From the NCBI GenBank assembly GCA_963786225.1, contig CAWAYQ010000009.1, forward strand, positions 94,660 to 158,659: a stretch of 64,000 nt of DNA. The letters are read 5' to 3'. Shown in pieces: positions 1 to 8,793 of this stretch. Source of the stretch: Flaviflagellibacter sp963786225 (GTDB lineage Bacteria > Pseudomonadota > Alphaproteobacteria > Rhizobiales > Methylopilaceae). Numbering within the stretch: position 1 is the stretch's first letter; each line of letters begins with the position of its first letter. Under the pieces are notes generated by a model. It worked only from the letters and a program-made list of their open reading frames with translations. It did no database searches and was not told the origin of the DNA. The position numbers and the translations under genes are program-made.

Positions 1-19
1 AAAGCCGCCTGAGAGCCCC

Positions 20-161
20 TTCACCTCTCCCGCCTGCGGGAGAGGTCGAGCGCGCGAAGCGCGCCGGGAGAGGGGAAGTTCCGAACTCCATCTCACATAT
101 TGCCCTCTCTCCGCTCGCCTGCCGGCAAGTCGGCTCTCTCCCGCGTGCGGGAGAGAGGGAG
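20..161. repeat. Composite GC-rich palindromic intergenic repeat, copy 1
   Basis: Two hairpins, with arms CTCTCCC/GGGAGAG near 25-44 and CTCTCTCCC/GGGAGAGAG near 134-157, enclose a spacer with smaller inverted repeats such as GCGCGC..GCGCGC and GGGAGAGGG..CCCTCTC. The same architecture recurs at 16079-16142 (half element) and 27323-27464 (full element), always between genes. It looks like a REP/MITE-like family of Rhizobiales intergenic palindromes. Here it lies just downstream of the carbonic anhydrase gene and could end its transcript. Confidence 0.7.
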
Positions 162-163
162 CA

Positions 164-802
164 TCAGACCGGCGTCAGTGCGGGCGCGAAAGCGCCCGTT
201 TTTTCGTCGAGCACCCGAAGATCGCCGTTCGAGATGTTGAGGTGGGCGCCGGAAATGGTGATGAGGCCCTCGGCTTCGCGGCGCTGAATCTCCGGGAAGG
301 TCCGCAGATTGCGGATCGACAGCCGGATCGCCGCCTCCTCGACGGCGGTTTCCAGCGCTTTGCCTTTCAGGTTCGGCTCGCGCGCCAAGGCATCTTCCTT
401 GGCGCCGTCGATCAGGCTCATCCAGGGTCCGATGAAGTCTCCGGCCGTGTCGAATTTCGGATTGAGATAGGCCTGCACGCCGCCGCACTGCGAATGGCCC
501 ATCACCACGACATGCGGCACGGCGAGCCCGATCAGGGCAAATTCGATCGCCGCGGATGTGCCGTGATGCCCGCCGTCCGGGCTGAAGGGAGGGATGACGT
601 TGGCGACGTTCCGGAGCACGAACAGTTCGCCTGGACCCGACGAAAAGATCGTCTCCGGTGATACGCGGCTATCGCAGCAGCCGACGATCAGCGCCTGCGG
701 CGCCTGACCGAGGGTGGCGAGTTGGGCAAGGCGGCCTCTTTCCTGCGGCAAGCGCGCTTCGCGCCAGAGCCGGTAGCCGTCCTCGAGCGATTTGGGAAAC
801 AT
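164..802 (-). CDS. Beta-class carbonic anhydrase
   Basis: Interconverts CO2 and bicarbonate in the cytoplasm. The 212-residue protein has the beta-class zinc ligands: Cys42 in the CxDSR motif (Cys42-Asp44-Ser45-Arg46), and His103 and Cys106 in HSQCGG. Length fits the family (200-230). The reading frame stays open upstream to 1003, but the ATG at 802 is preferred: the extra 67 residues are low-complexity, Arg/Gly-rich and unlike the family. The gene is divergent from the CoA-ester lyase gene, with about 130 bp between them for promoters. Family assignment is secure; a specific symbol cannot be chosen. Confidence 0.93.
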   Translation of the reverse strand: MFPKSLEDGYRLWREARLPQERGRLAQLATLGQAPQALIVGCCDSRVSPETIFSSGPGELFVLRNVANVIPPFSPDGGHHGTSAAIEFALIGLAVPHVVVMGHSQCGGVQAYLNPKFDTAGDFIGPWMSLIDGAKEDALAREPNLKGKALETAVEEAAIRLSIRNLRTFPEIQRREAEGLITISGAHLNISNGDLRVLDEKTGAFAPALTPV

Positions 803-930
803 GCGTATTCTCTCCTGCGTGCTTGGTAGACAAGGCGCAGCACGGGGTCCAGCGCGCGATGAGAATCCCCTACGAATTGCCCGGCAATGCACGCTTGGCA
901 GTGCACGCGCCAGATGATTAGGTCTCGCCG

Positions 931-1815
931 ATGTCAAACACCCGCCCCCGCCGCAGCGCCCTCTATGTTCCCGGCTCGAACATTCGAGCCCAGGAAAAAG
1001 CAAAAACCCTGCCCGTCGATGCGATCATCTTCGATCTCGAAGATTCGGTTGCCGACGAGGTGAAGCCGCAGGCCCGCGACCAAGTGGTCGACATGATCCG
1101 CGGCGGCGGATTCGGTCACCGCGAAATTGTCATGCGGGTCAATCCCGCGCGCACCGAATTCTTCGAGGACGACATGACCGCGGCGGTCAAGGCGCGGCCG
1201 GATGCAGTCCTGCTTTCGAAAGTGGAATCGACCGCAGAGATCTTCGCCGCCGAACGTCATTTGCGCGGCCGGCCGGAAACGCAGGGCATCACGCTCTGGG
1301 CGATGGTCGAAACGGCGCGCGGTCTCATCGACATCGCGGAGATCGCCGCCTCGGTTCGCAAGCCGGAAGGCCTCCGGCTCAGAGGTCTGGTCCTCGGCAT
1401 GAACGATATCGTGCGCGAGACAGGGGTGAAGGCTGGCGGCAATCGCACGCCCGTCCTGCCCTGGCTGTCCATGGCCGTTCTCGCCGCGCGCGCGGAAAAG
1501 CTGTTCGTGCTCGACGGCGTCTATAACGATTTCAACGATATCGCGGGCTTCGAGGCTGAATGCGAGCAGGGCCGCGCGATCGGAATGGACGGCAAGACCA
1601 TCATCCATCCCAACCAGATCGCCACCGCGAACCGCCTCTTTGCGCCCACGGAAGCCGAAGTGGCCGAAGCACGCGAGATTATCAACGTGTTCTCGAAGCC
1701 GGCAAACAGGGGCCTCGGCGTGCTGTCGATCAATGGCCGTATGGTCGAACGCATGCATGCCCGAATGGCCGAAGAGACATTGAAACTCGCCGATCTGATC
1801 GCCGCCCAGAATTGA
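931..1815 (+). CDS. HpcH/HpaI aldolase/citrate lyase (CitE-like) CoA-ester lyase
   Basis: TIM-barrel lyase of the CitE/malyl-CoA lyase superfamily, 294 residues. Visible family features are the N-terminal ALYVPGSN strand (10-17), the acidic metal-binding DLEDSV motif (35-40), RVNP after the next strand, and GMDGKTIIHPNQI near the C-terminus. Members cleave or hydrolyse malyl-CoA, methylmalyl-CoA or citryl-CoA type esters using Mg2+. Which one applies cannot be read from sequence. Position 115 bp before sdhC suggests a link to C4-dicarboxylate metabolism. Candidates are L-malyl-CoA/beta-methylmalyl-CoA lyase or (S)-malyl-CoA thioesterase. Confidence 0.88.
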   Translation: MSNTRPRRSALYVPGSNIRAQEKAKTLPVDAIIFDLEDSVADEVKPQARDQVVDMIRGGGFGHREIVMRVNPARTEFFEDDMTAAVKARPDAVLLSKVESTAEIFAAERHLRGRPETQGITLWAMVETARGLIDIAEIAASVRKPEGLRLRGLVLGMNDIVRETGVKAGGNRTPVLPWLSMAVLAARAEKLFVLDGVYNDFNDIAGFEAECEQGRAIGMDGKTIIHPNQIATANRLFAPTEAEVAEAREIINVFSKPANRGLGVLSINGRMVERMHARMAEETLKLADLIAAQN

Positions 1816-1929
1816 TTTCGCGCGTGGGAAACTTTCCCGCGGAATCTGTGTGCGCGCGCATACCAGCCTTGCGTTGCCAGTGCGAATCCCGTGCGCTACG
1901 AAACGCCGCACGAAAGGCAGAATCTTTCT

Positions 1930-2337
1930 ATGGCCGAAGCCCGTAACAGCCGACGACTGCCGAACCGGCCGCTCTCGCCGCATCTTTCGGTCTATCGCTT
2001 CACTTGGACGATGGCGATGTCGATCGCCCATCGCATCACCGGTGTCGCGGCGTATTTCGCGGTGCCGCTCATCGCGGTGTTCCTGTGGGCAGTAAACGAC
2101 GGTCCCGAAAGCTACGATCTCGTCGCACGCCTGCTCGGCTCATGGCCCGGGCTGCTTGTTCTTGTCGGGCTGAGTTGGGCCCTGATCCATCACACCATCG
2201 GCGGTGTTCGCCACATCGTGTGGGACACCGGAGCTGGCCTCGATCGCGCGTCACGCTTTCTCTGGGCACAGGGCACGCTGCTCGGATCGGTCGCGCTGAC
2301 CGTTCTGCTCTGGCTCACGATTTTCCTCGGAGACTGA
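1930..2337 (+). CDS. sdhC: Succinate dehydrogenase cytochrome b556 subunit
   Basis: Membrane anchor of complex II that helps bind haem b and ubiquinone. The 135-residue protein has the SdhC signature RPLSPHLSVYR at 13-23 followed by SIAHRITG (31-38), three hydrophobic segments, and the HHTIGGVRH motif (87-95) with candidate haem-ligand histidines. An in-frame ATG exists at 1891, but the ATG at 1930 has an AGGCAG ribosome site and gives the usual N-terminus. First gene of sdhCDAB; the stop is one base before sdhD. Confidence 0.95.
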   Translation: MAEARNSRRLPNRPLSPHLSVYRFTWTMAMSIAHRITGVAAYFAVPLIAVFLWAVNDGPESYDLVARLLGSWPGLLVLVGLSWALIHHTIGGVRHIVWDTGAGLDRASRFLWAQGTLLGSVALTVLLWLTIFLGD

Positions 2338-2338
2338 C

Positions 2339-2719
2339 ATGGTCGCGCGCACGCCCCTCGCCCGCATCCGGGGCCTCGGCGCCACCGGAACCGGCACGCG
2401 CGAGTACTGGCTCCTGAAGCTGACCTCGGCCGCGCTTCTTCCGCTCACGATTTTCCTGATCGGGCTTGCCCTCGCGCTGAAAGGCGCCGATCACGCCAAG
2501 GTCGCATCGACCCTGGCCGCGCCGTACATCGCGATACCGTTGTGCTTCTTCATCTTCGCCAATGCCGTCCATATGCGGCACGGCATGCAGAACGTCATCG
2601 ATGACTACGTGCACACGAACGGCCTGAAGAAGATCACGGTCGGCGCCAACATCTTCTTTTCCTACGGCGCATCCGCCGCCGCCTTCTACTTCCTCTTACA
2701 ACTCGGTTTCGGAAACTGA
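2339..2719 (+). CDS. sdhD: Succinate dehydrogenase hydrophobic membrane anchor subunit
   Basis: Second membrane anchor of complex II, 126 residues with three transmembrane segments (about 30-48, 60-77, 100-122). The motif HMRHGMQNVIDDY (78-90) carries the conserved histidines and the Asp-Tyr pair near the quinone site. It follows sdhC after one base and sdhA starts two bases after its stop, so translation is probably coupled through sdhCDA. Confidence 0.95.
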   Translation: MVARTPLARIRGLGATGTGTREYWLLKLTSAALLPLTIFLIGLALALKGADHAKVASTLAAPYIAIPLCFFIFANAVHMRHGMQNVIDDYVHTNGLKKITVGANIFFSYGASAAAFYFLLQLGFGN

Positions 2720-2721
2720 TT

Positions 2722-4518
2722 ATGGCCGAGGCCTATCCGATCCAGGATCACACCTACGATGTCGTCGTCGTGGGCGCCGGAGGCGCGGGCATGCGCGCGG
2801 TGCTCGGCTCGGCGTCTGCCGGGCTTCGCACGGCCTGCCTGACCAAAGTGTTCCCGACCCGCTCGCACACCGTCGCCGCGCAGGGCGGCATGTCGGCCGC
2901 GCTCGGCAATATGTCGCCCGACGAATGGCGCTGGCACATGTTCGACACCGTGAAGGGTTCGGACTGGCTCGGCGATCAGGACGCGATCGAATATCTGTGC
3001 CGCAACGCGCCGGCCGCCGTCTACGAGCTGGAACATTGGGGCGTGCCGTTCTCGCGCACCGAGGAAGGCCTGATCTACCAGCGCCCGTTCGGCGGCATGA
3101 CGACCGAATACGGCGAGGGCGGCGCCGCGCAGCGCACCTGCGCCGCAGCCGACCGCACCGGCCATGCCATCCTGCACACCCTGTACGGACAATGCGTCAA
3201 GCACCAGTCCGAATTCTTCATCGAGTACTTCGCGCTCGACCTCATCATGGACGAGGAAGGCCGCTGCCGGGGCGTGATCGCGCTCAAGATGGACGACGGC
3301 ACGATCCACCGCTTCCGCGCCCACATGACGATTCTTGCGACCGGCGGCTATGGCCGCGCCTATTTCTCCTGCACATCGGCGCACACCTGCACCGGCGACG
3401 GCTCGGCCATGGTCCTGCGCGCGGGACTGCCACTTCAGGACATGGAGTTCGTGCAGTTCCATCCGTCGGGCATTTACGGCTCGGGCTGCCTCATCACCGA
3501 AGGCGCGCGCGGCGAAGGCGGATATCTGACCAATTCCGAGAACGAACGCTTCATGGAGCGGTATGCGCCGCACGCCAAGGATCTCGCCTCGCGCGACGTT
3601 GTTTCGCGCGCGATGACGATCGAAATCCGCGAAGGGCGCGGTGTCGGCCGCCAAAAGGATCACATCTTCCTGCATCTCGAGCATATCGATCCGCAGGTTC
3701 TTCACGAGCGCCTGCCGGGTATTTCGGAAAGCGCAAAGATCTTCGCCGGCGTCGACATCACCCGGGAGCCGATCCCGGTCCTGCCGACCGTGCATTACAA
3801 TATGGGCGGCATACCCACGAACTATCACGGCGAAGTCCTCACCAAGAAGCACGGCGATCCGGATTTCGTCGTGCCGGGGCTGATGGCTCTCGGTGAAGGC
3901 GCGTGCGTATCCGTACACGGCGCGAACCGTCTCGGCTCGAACTCCCTGACCGACCTCATCGTGTTCGGCCGCGCCGCCGGCCAGCGCTGCGCCGAAATCA
4001 TCAAGCCCGGCTCTCCGCAGCCCGAACTGCCCAAGGATTCCGCCGACGCCGCACTTGCGCGCCTCGACCGGTTCCGCAATGCCGATGGCGGCACGCCGAC
4101 GGCAAAGCTCAGACTCGACATGCAGCGCGTCATGCAGTCGAACTGCGCCGTGTTCCGCACCGGCGAAGTCCTCGCCGAGGGCCAGGAACTGATCCATAAG
4201 GTCTGGGCGGCGACCGACGATGTGAAGGTCGCCGACCGCTCGCTGATCTGGAATTCCGACCTGATCGAAACGCTCGAATTCGACAACCTGATCGGACAGG
4301 CGGTCGTGACCGTCGACAGCGCGCTGAACCGTGAAGAAAGCCGCGGCGCCCATGCGCGCGAGGACTTCCCGGAGCGCGACGACATGCAGTGGATGAAGCA
4401 CACGCTCGCCTGGGCCGACAGCGCCAAGCGCGAAGTGACGATCGATTACCGCCCGGTTCACTCCTACACGCTGACCGACGAGGTTCAGTACATCGAGCCG
4501 CGCAAACGCACATATTGA
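2722..4518 (+). CDS. sdhA: Succinate dehydrogenase flavoprotein subunit
   Basis: Catalytic subunit that oxidises succinate to fumarate on covalently bound FAD. The 598-residue protein has the FAD-binding GAGGAG loop (18-23), the SHTVAAQGG segment whose His49 is the expected flavin attachment site, and the substrate-site stretches TEGARGEGG and HGANRLGSNSL. It ends in the typical VQYIEPRKRTY. Full length with no break. Third gene of the operon. Confidence 0.98.
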   Translation: MAEAYPIQDHTYDVVVVGAGGAGMRAVLGSASAGLRTACLTKVFPTRSHTVAAQGGMSAALGNMSPDEWRWHMFDTVKGSDWLGDQDAIEYLCRNAPAAVYELEHWGVPFSRTEEGLIYQRPFGGMTTEYGEGGAAQRTCAAADRTGHAILHTLYGQCVKHQSEFFIEYFALDLIMDEEGRCRGVIALKMDDGTIHRFRAHMTILATGGYGRAYFSCTSAHTCTGDGSAMVLRAGLPLQDMEFVQFHPSGIYGSGCLITEGARGEGGYLTNSENERFMERYAPHAKDLASRDVVSRAMTIEIREGRGVGRQKDHIFLHLEHIDPQVLHERLPGISESAKIFAGVDITREPIPVLPTVHYNMGGIPTNYHGEVLTKKHGDPDFVVPGLMALGEGACVSVHGANRLGSNSLTDLIVFGRAAGQRCAEIIKPGSPQPELPKDSADAALARLDRFRNADGGTPTAKLRLDMQRVMQSNCAVFRTGEVLAEGQELIHKVWAATDDVKVADRSLIWNSDLIETLEFDNLIGQAVVTVDSALNREESRGAHAREDFPERDDMQWMKHTLAWADSAKREVTIDYRPVHSYTLTDEVQYIEPRKRTY

Positions 4519-4587
4519 ACCTTCATGTGCATGCCTCACATGTCGTGAGCATGCTTGACCCTAGGTCTGCTTGGACGAAAATCGCTC

Positions 4588-5367
4588 ATGGCCGAATTCA
4601 GTCTGCCGAAGAACTCCAGGATCAAAGAGGGCAAGGTCTGGCCGAAGCCGGACAGCAAAACCCTGACCGAGTTCCGCGTCTACCGCTGGAACCCGGACGA
4701 CGGCGAGAACCCGCGCGTCGATACATACTTCGTCGACCGCGAGCATTGCGGCCCGATGATTCTGGACGGCCTCATCTGGATCAAGAACGAGATCGATCCC
4801 GGCCTGACCTTCCGCCGCTCCTGCCGTGAAGGCATTTGTGGCTCGTGCTCGATGAACATCAACGGCGCGAACACGTTGGCCTGCACCAAGGGCATGGACG
4901 AGGTCGCCGAGAAGGTCATCAAGATCTACCCGCTACCGCATATGTCGGTGATCAAGGATCTCGTGCCCGACCTCAGCGGCTTCTACACGCAGCACGCGCT
5001 GATCGAGCCGTTCCTCAAGACCGATACCGCGCCACCGGACCGAGAATGGCAGCAGAGCCCGGAAGACCGCGACAAGCTCGACGGTCTCTACGAGTGCATC
5101 CTCTGCGCCTGCTGCACCACGGCCTGCCCGAGCTATTGGTGGAACGGCGAGAAATATCTCGGCCCCGCCGCACTTCTCCAGGCCTATCGCTGGATGATCG
5201 ACAGCCGCGACGAAGGCCTCGCCGAACGGCTGGACACTCTGGAAGATCCGTTCCGGCTCTACCGCTGCCACACGATCCTGAACTGCGCCAATGTCTGCCC
5301 CAAAGGGCTGAACCCGGCGGCGGCGATCGTCGAGATCAAGAAACTGATGCAGGAAAGAAAGGTGTGA
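4588..5367 (+). CDS. sdhB: Succinate dehydrogenase iron-sulfur subunit
   Basis: Carries electrons from SdhA to quinone through three Fe-S centres. The 259-residue protein has the 2Fe-2S cysteines in CREGICGSC plus a later Cys, then the CILCACCTTACP and CHTILNCANVCP clusters for the 4Fe-4S and 3Fe-4S centres. The frame continues upstream to a TTG at 4555, but the ATG at 4588 gives the family-standard length and N-terminus MAEFSLPKNSRI. There is a 69-bp gap after sdhA. Confidence 0.97.
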   Translation: MAEFSLPKNSRIKEGKVWPKPDSKTLTEFRVYRWNPDDGENPRVDTYFVDREHCGPMILDGLIWIKNEIDPGLTFRRSCREGICGSCSMNINGANTLACTKGMDEVAEKVIKIYPLPHMSVIKDLVPDLSGFYTQHALIEPFLKTDTAPPDREWQQSPEDRDKLDGLYECILCACCTTACPSYWWNGEKYLGPAALLQAYRWMIDSRDEGLAERLDTLEDPFRLYRCHTILNCANVCPKGLNPAAAIVEIKKLMQERKV

Positions 5368-5523
5368 ACATCGGGCTGCGCCCGAAGGTTTCACCGTCCT
5401 GTCGCCTTTTCGCCCCTTTGCGCAAGCAGAAATGACGTCAAGCAACCTTGACCAAGCCTGTCGCGTTGTCTGCGACGGCCATTTTGCGGGGCCGGGGGAC
5501 CAGCCTGCGCGCAGGTGCAAAAC

Positions 5524-6522
5524 ATGGCGATTCGTACCAAGGCCGCTCTTGTCGGCGCGCTCTCACTCCTGACTTCCACCACCGCTTTTGCCGCCTCGGC
5601 GGCGAAAACCGCCCCGAAGCCTCCGGCGGCGGCCAAAGCCGCCGTCGTTAAGCCGGCAGTAACTCAACCGGCTGCCGCAAGGCCGGTCGTGGTGGTCAGG
5701 CCTGCCGGCCTGTTTTCGGCCAGGCCCTCAGTGCAGAAATCCCAGGAGCCGCCGCCCGGGGTCCGCATTCAGCCGTCGCCCGGCCAAGCCGCCGCAATTC
5801 CGGCCACAGCCGCACCAGCGACCGCCACCGCCACACCCCAAGCACCCGCTGCCAAGGCCGCGCCGATCAAGAAGGCCGCGGCGAAACCGGCGAAGAAGAA
5901 AAAGCAAATCGCCAAATCGAAGACCAAGGTGAAAACCGGCCGTGCCGCCGCCGGTGCGTCCGCACTCGCGAACGTCGACAAGAACCAGCTCGCGATCGAC
6001 CACCTCTCCGGCGCGGAAACAAAATCGCCGCTCGATGTGCTCGCCTCCTACAAGGAAACGGTGCACGAGGGTGATCTCGAAACCGCAGGCGTCCTCCTGC
6101 GTCTCGCGGCTCAGGACACGCCGGACCACGCGCTCATCACCCAGGTCAACGATCTGCTCGGCATCTCGGTGAACACCGAGGATACCGAGATCCTGCTGCA
6201 GATCGCGCGCGGTTCACGTGCGAATGCATTCGCCAAGGACGCGCCGGCAACGAAGAGTGCGGCACTGGCCGCTTCGCCGGTGAGCACCCGCGTTCAACTG
6301 GCTCATGCCGCCGTGGAAAGTGTGCCCAGGAGTTCCCGCATCGAGGCGCTCGGCGTCTACAAGCGCGCGGTGGCGGAGGAACGATCGGACCTCGCGGCGC
6401 TCGCGCTCGGCGCCGTGGTGGGCACCCTCGATGAAGAGACGGTGACCAAAGCGAACACGCTGCTGGGCCTCAGCAGCGTTATCCCGGCCGGGCAGATCGT
6501 GGCCCAGGCGTCCGCTCAATGA
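5524..6522 (+). CDS. Exported Ala/Pro/Lys-rich protein with an internal duplication
   Basis: Unrecognised protein of 332 residues. A signal peptide is visible (residues 1-21, KAALVGALSLLTSTTAFAAS), followed by about 120 residues of low-complexity Ala/Pro/Lys sequence including a basic KKAAAKPAKKKKQIAKSK block. The C-terminal half appears to hold two related helical units of about 45 residues: one around VLASYKETV..LLGIS, the other around ALGVYKRAV..LLGLS. It sits between sdhB and a strong terminator and is probably periplasmic or cell-wall associated. A GTG at 5515 is an alternative start. No function is claimed. Confidence 0.8.
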   Translation: MAIRTKAALVGALSLLTSTTAFAASAAKTAPKPPAAAKAAVVKPAVTQPAAARPVVVVRPAGLFSARPSVQKSQEPPPGVRIQPSPGQAAAIPATAAPATATATPQAPAAKAAPIKKAAAKPAKKKKQIAKSKTKVKTGRAAAGASALANVDKNQLAIDHLSGAETKSPLDVLASYKETVHEGDLETAGVLLRLAAQDTPDHALITQVNDLLGISVNTEDTEILLQIARGSRANAFAKDAPATKSAALAASPVSTRVQLAHAAVESVPRSSRIEALGVYKRAVAEERSDLAALALGAVVGTLDEETVTKANTLLGLSSVIPAGQIVAQASAQ

Positions 6523-6558
6523 GCACCCGATGAACGTGAAGAGCACCCTGTGAACATG

Positions 6559-6592
6559 AAAAAAAGGCCCGGATCGATCCGGGCCTTTTTTT
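6559..6592. terminator. Bidirectional rho-independent terminator
   Basis: A perfect inverted repeat AGGCCCGGATC/GATCCGGGCCT is flanked by an A-run on the left and a T-run on the right. It therefore works as an intrinsic terminator on both strands. It separates the convergent exported-protein gene (ends 6522) and the serine protease gene (ends 6611). Confidence 0.92.
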
Positions 6593-6610
6593 ATGCCGAG
6601 GCTTTTCGGA

Positions 6611-7465
6611 TCAGTGAAGAACGGTCGCGGGCACCGCCGAGGCGTGCTCGGCGGGCTTGGACTGATCGGCCATCGGCTCGGCCGCCAACCCCAGAATGGC
6701 GTTCTTGAACGGCCCTTCGACCGCAACGCCGAAATTCATATGCGTCATCGAGAACGGGCCGGGACGGTCCGGATGCGTCGAGCGCCAGCCGACATAAATG
6801 CCGACCATCGCGCCGGATTGACCCGGGGCCATAATCGCGCTGCCGGAGGCGCCCTCGCCGGCCGAGCAGTCGATGGCGAGTTCCCGCGCGCTCAGCTTCT
6901 CGACGCGACTCTCGACACGGATGGCGCAGGCTTCGATCGCCTTCAGCCCGTCATGGATCCAGCCGCGATGGCGGTGCGCCAGCATCACGATCGGCATGCC
7001 GACCGGACCGGGCTCGCCGATGCCGTAAGGGCGGGCGGCCGGAACGTGCTGGACAAGGCGCACCACCGCCCAGTCATGGACCGGCGCGACCGCATAGGGC
7101 TTGCGTGAGCCGACCCGCAGCGACGTGACATCGAGCGGAACCGCGAGCTGCTTGCCCTCGACCATGATATGGAAATTGCAGGTCGCCAGATCACCGCGCG
7201 GATTGCCGTCGGTGTCGTAGAAGGCATGGGCCGCGGTCGTGACGACATCATCCTTGATGGTCAGTTGCGCGGTCGAATACACCCCGGAGCACACCACCAT
7301 TCCGGTGGCGGCGTAACGACTTTCGAAGAGGGCGGGATCCTGACCGGACTTGGCAGCGAACTCTGGCAGAGTCAGCCGTGCGTCGGAGGAGATGGTCACC
7401 GCCTCCGCTTTGCCTGCAGCCAGCCCGCACAACATGGCCGCAGCGAAAATCAGCCTGTGACGCAA
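6611..7465 (-). CDS. Exported trypsin-like (S1 family) serine protease
   Basis: A 284-residue secreted protease-like protein. The signal peptide (about 1-22, LIFAAAMLCGLAAGKAEA) is followed by a chymotrypsin-fold domain. A full catalytic triad can be placed: His80 in TTAAHAF, Asp131 in HDWAVVRL and Ser207 in GASGSA. No PDZ domain is present, so it is not a DegP type. Substrate unknown. It is monocistronic, convergent with the preceding gene, and divergent from zapE across 196 bp. Confidence 0.85.
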   Translation of the reverse strand: MRHRLIFAAAMLCGLAAGKAEAVTISSDARLTLPEFAAKSGQDPALFESRYAATGMVVCSGVYSTAQLTIKDDVVTTAAHAFYDTDGNPRGDLATCNFHIMVEGKQLAVPLDVTSLRVGSRKPYAVAPVHDWAVVRLVQHVPAARPYGIGEPGPVGMPIVMLAHRHRGWIHDGLKAIEACAIRVESRVEKLSARELAIDCSAGEGASGSAIMAPGQSGAMVGIYVGWRSTHPDRPGPFSMTHMNFGVAVEGPFKNAILGLAAEPMADQSKPAEHASAVPATVLH

Positions 7466-7661
7466 GTTCTAACCCCCCGCACACAAGTCAGAATGCGGGA
7501 ACGAGAAACTACGTCAAGTGCACAAAACGCGGGCCCGATATTTTCGTTCCGCGTGTCTCAAAAAAGATTCACAATAGCTGCCGGAATGTCGAAAAGCGGC
7601 CCCGATATGTTGAAAAAGCTTTCTCTTAACGTCATCCAGTTCGCGGGAAAGCAAAGGGCCG

Positions 7662-8747
7662 ATGCCTGATTCCATCACGCGAAACCTTGCCCGCTTGGTC
7701 AGGGACGGAACGCTGGCCGATGACCCGGCGCAGGCCGCGCTCGCGGCCCGCCTGGACCGGCTGATCGCGGCGCTCAAAGTAAAGCCCGGCCTGTTCCGCA
7801 ACGCGACGCCGGTGCGCGGTCTCTACCTTTGGGGCGATGCCGGACGCGGCAAGACTTTGATGATGGACATGTTCTTCCGCCGCGCGCCCGAGCCGCGCAA
7901 ACGGCGCGTCCATTTCCATGCCTTCATGGCCGAGATGCACGAACGGCTGCGCGAGTTCCGGGCCGAGCGCGGAAGGCAACCGATCGAAGGGCTCGCTGCG
8001 GCGGTCGCCGCCGAAGCGCGGCTGCTCTGCCTCGACGAGCTTCAGGTCAAGGACATAGCCGATGCGACGATCCTCAACCGCCTGTTCACCGCCTTGATCC
8101 GGGCCGGGACCGTGGTCGTCGTGACCTCGAACGCACCGCCCGAGCGGCTTTACTACAAGGGGCTGAACCGCGACCTGTTCCTGCCCTTCATCGACCTCGT
8201 CACGACGCATCTCGACGTGGTGAAGCTCGAAGTGCCGACCGATTACCGGCTGCGCAAACTGGCGGCCGCGCCGCTCTGGCATGTGCCGCCCGACCAAGCC
8301 GCGATGGACGCGGCGTTTTTAGACCTCGCCGGCGCGGCGCGCGGCGAATGCGAGGTGCTGCGCGTCCAGGGCCGCGATCTCCGGGTCCCCAATGCGTTGA
8401 ACGGCGTCGCGCGCTTTTCCTTCGCCGAACTCTGCGACCGCCCGCTCGGGCCCGCCGACTATGCCGCGATCGCGCGTACTTACCACACGCTTCTGGTCGA
8501 CAATATTCCAAACCTGGACAAGACCGCACCCGACGCGGTGCGCCGTTTCATCATCCTGATCGATGAGATGTACGAACACCGCGTAAATCTGGTCGCGTCG
8601 GCGGACTGCACGCCGGACATACTTCTGACGCAGGGCAAACAGGCCTGGGACTTCCGCCGTACATCCTCGCGTTTGACCGAGATGGGATCAAAACATTGGC
8701 TTGCTCTGCCGCATGGGCAGGAAGTTGACTTGAACGTCGAGGGATAA
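7662..8747 (+). CDS. zapE: AFG1/ZapE family cell-division ATPase
   Basis: P-loop ATPase of the AFG1-like family; in E. coli ZapE acts at the Z-ring under stress. The 361-residue protein has Walker A GDAGRGKT (58-65), Walker B LLCLDE (121-126), the sensor-like VVTSNAPP, and the family C-terminal RRFIILIDEMYEHRVNL. The ATG follows the moderate site GGGAAAGCAAAGGGCCG. It is 46 bp upstream of mdh, a neighbourhood common in alphaproteobacteria. Confidence 0.92.
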   Translation: MPDSITRNLARLVRDGTLADDPAQAALAARLDRLIAALKVKPGLFRNATPVRGLYLWGDAGRGKTLMMDMFFRRAPEPRKRRVHFHAFMAEMHERLREFRAERGRQPIEGLAAAVAAEARLLCLDELQVKDIADATILNRLFTALIRAGTVVVVTSNAPPERLYYKGLNRDLFLPFIDLVTTHLDVVKLEVPTDYRLRKLAAAPLWHVPPDQAAMDAAFLDLAGAARGECEVLRVQGRDLRVPNALNGVARFSFAELCDRPLGPADYAAIARTYHTLLVDNIPNLDKTAPDAVRRFIILIDEMYEHRVNLVASADCTPDILLTQGKQAWDFRRTSSRLTEMGSKHWLALPHGQEVDLNVEG

Positions 8748-8793
8748 CCGGGCTAGTCACACACGCATTATCCCTGCCCGAGGAATTCGTATC

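Noticed and set aside
2686..4539. 617-codon minus-strand open frame over sdhA
   Set aside because: Exact antisense shadow of an intact sdhA; His/Arg/Val-rich composition without motifs, as expected from high-GC codon bias.
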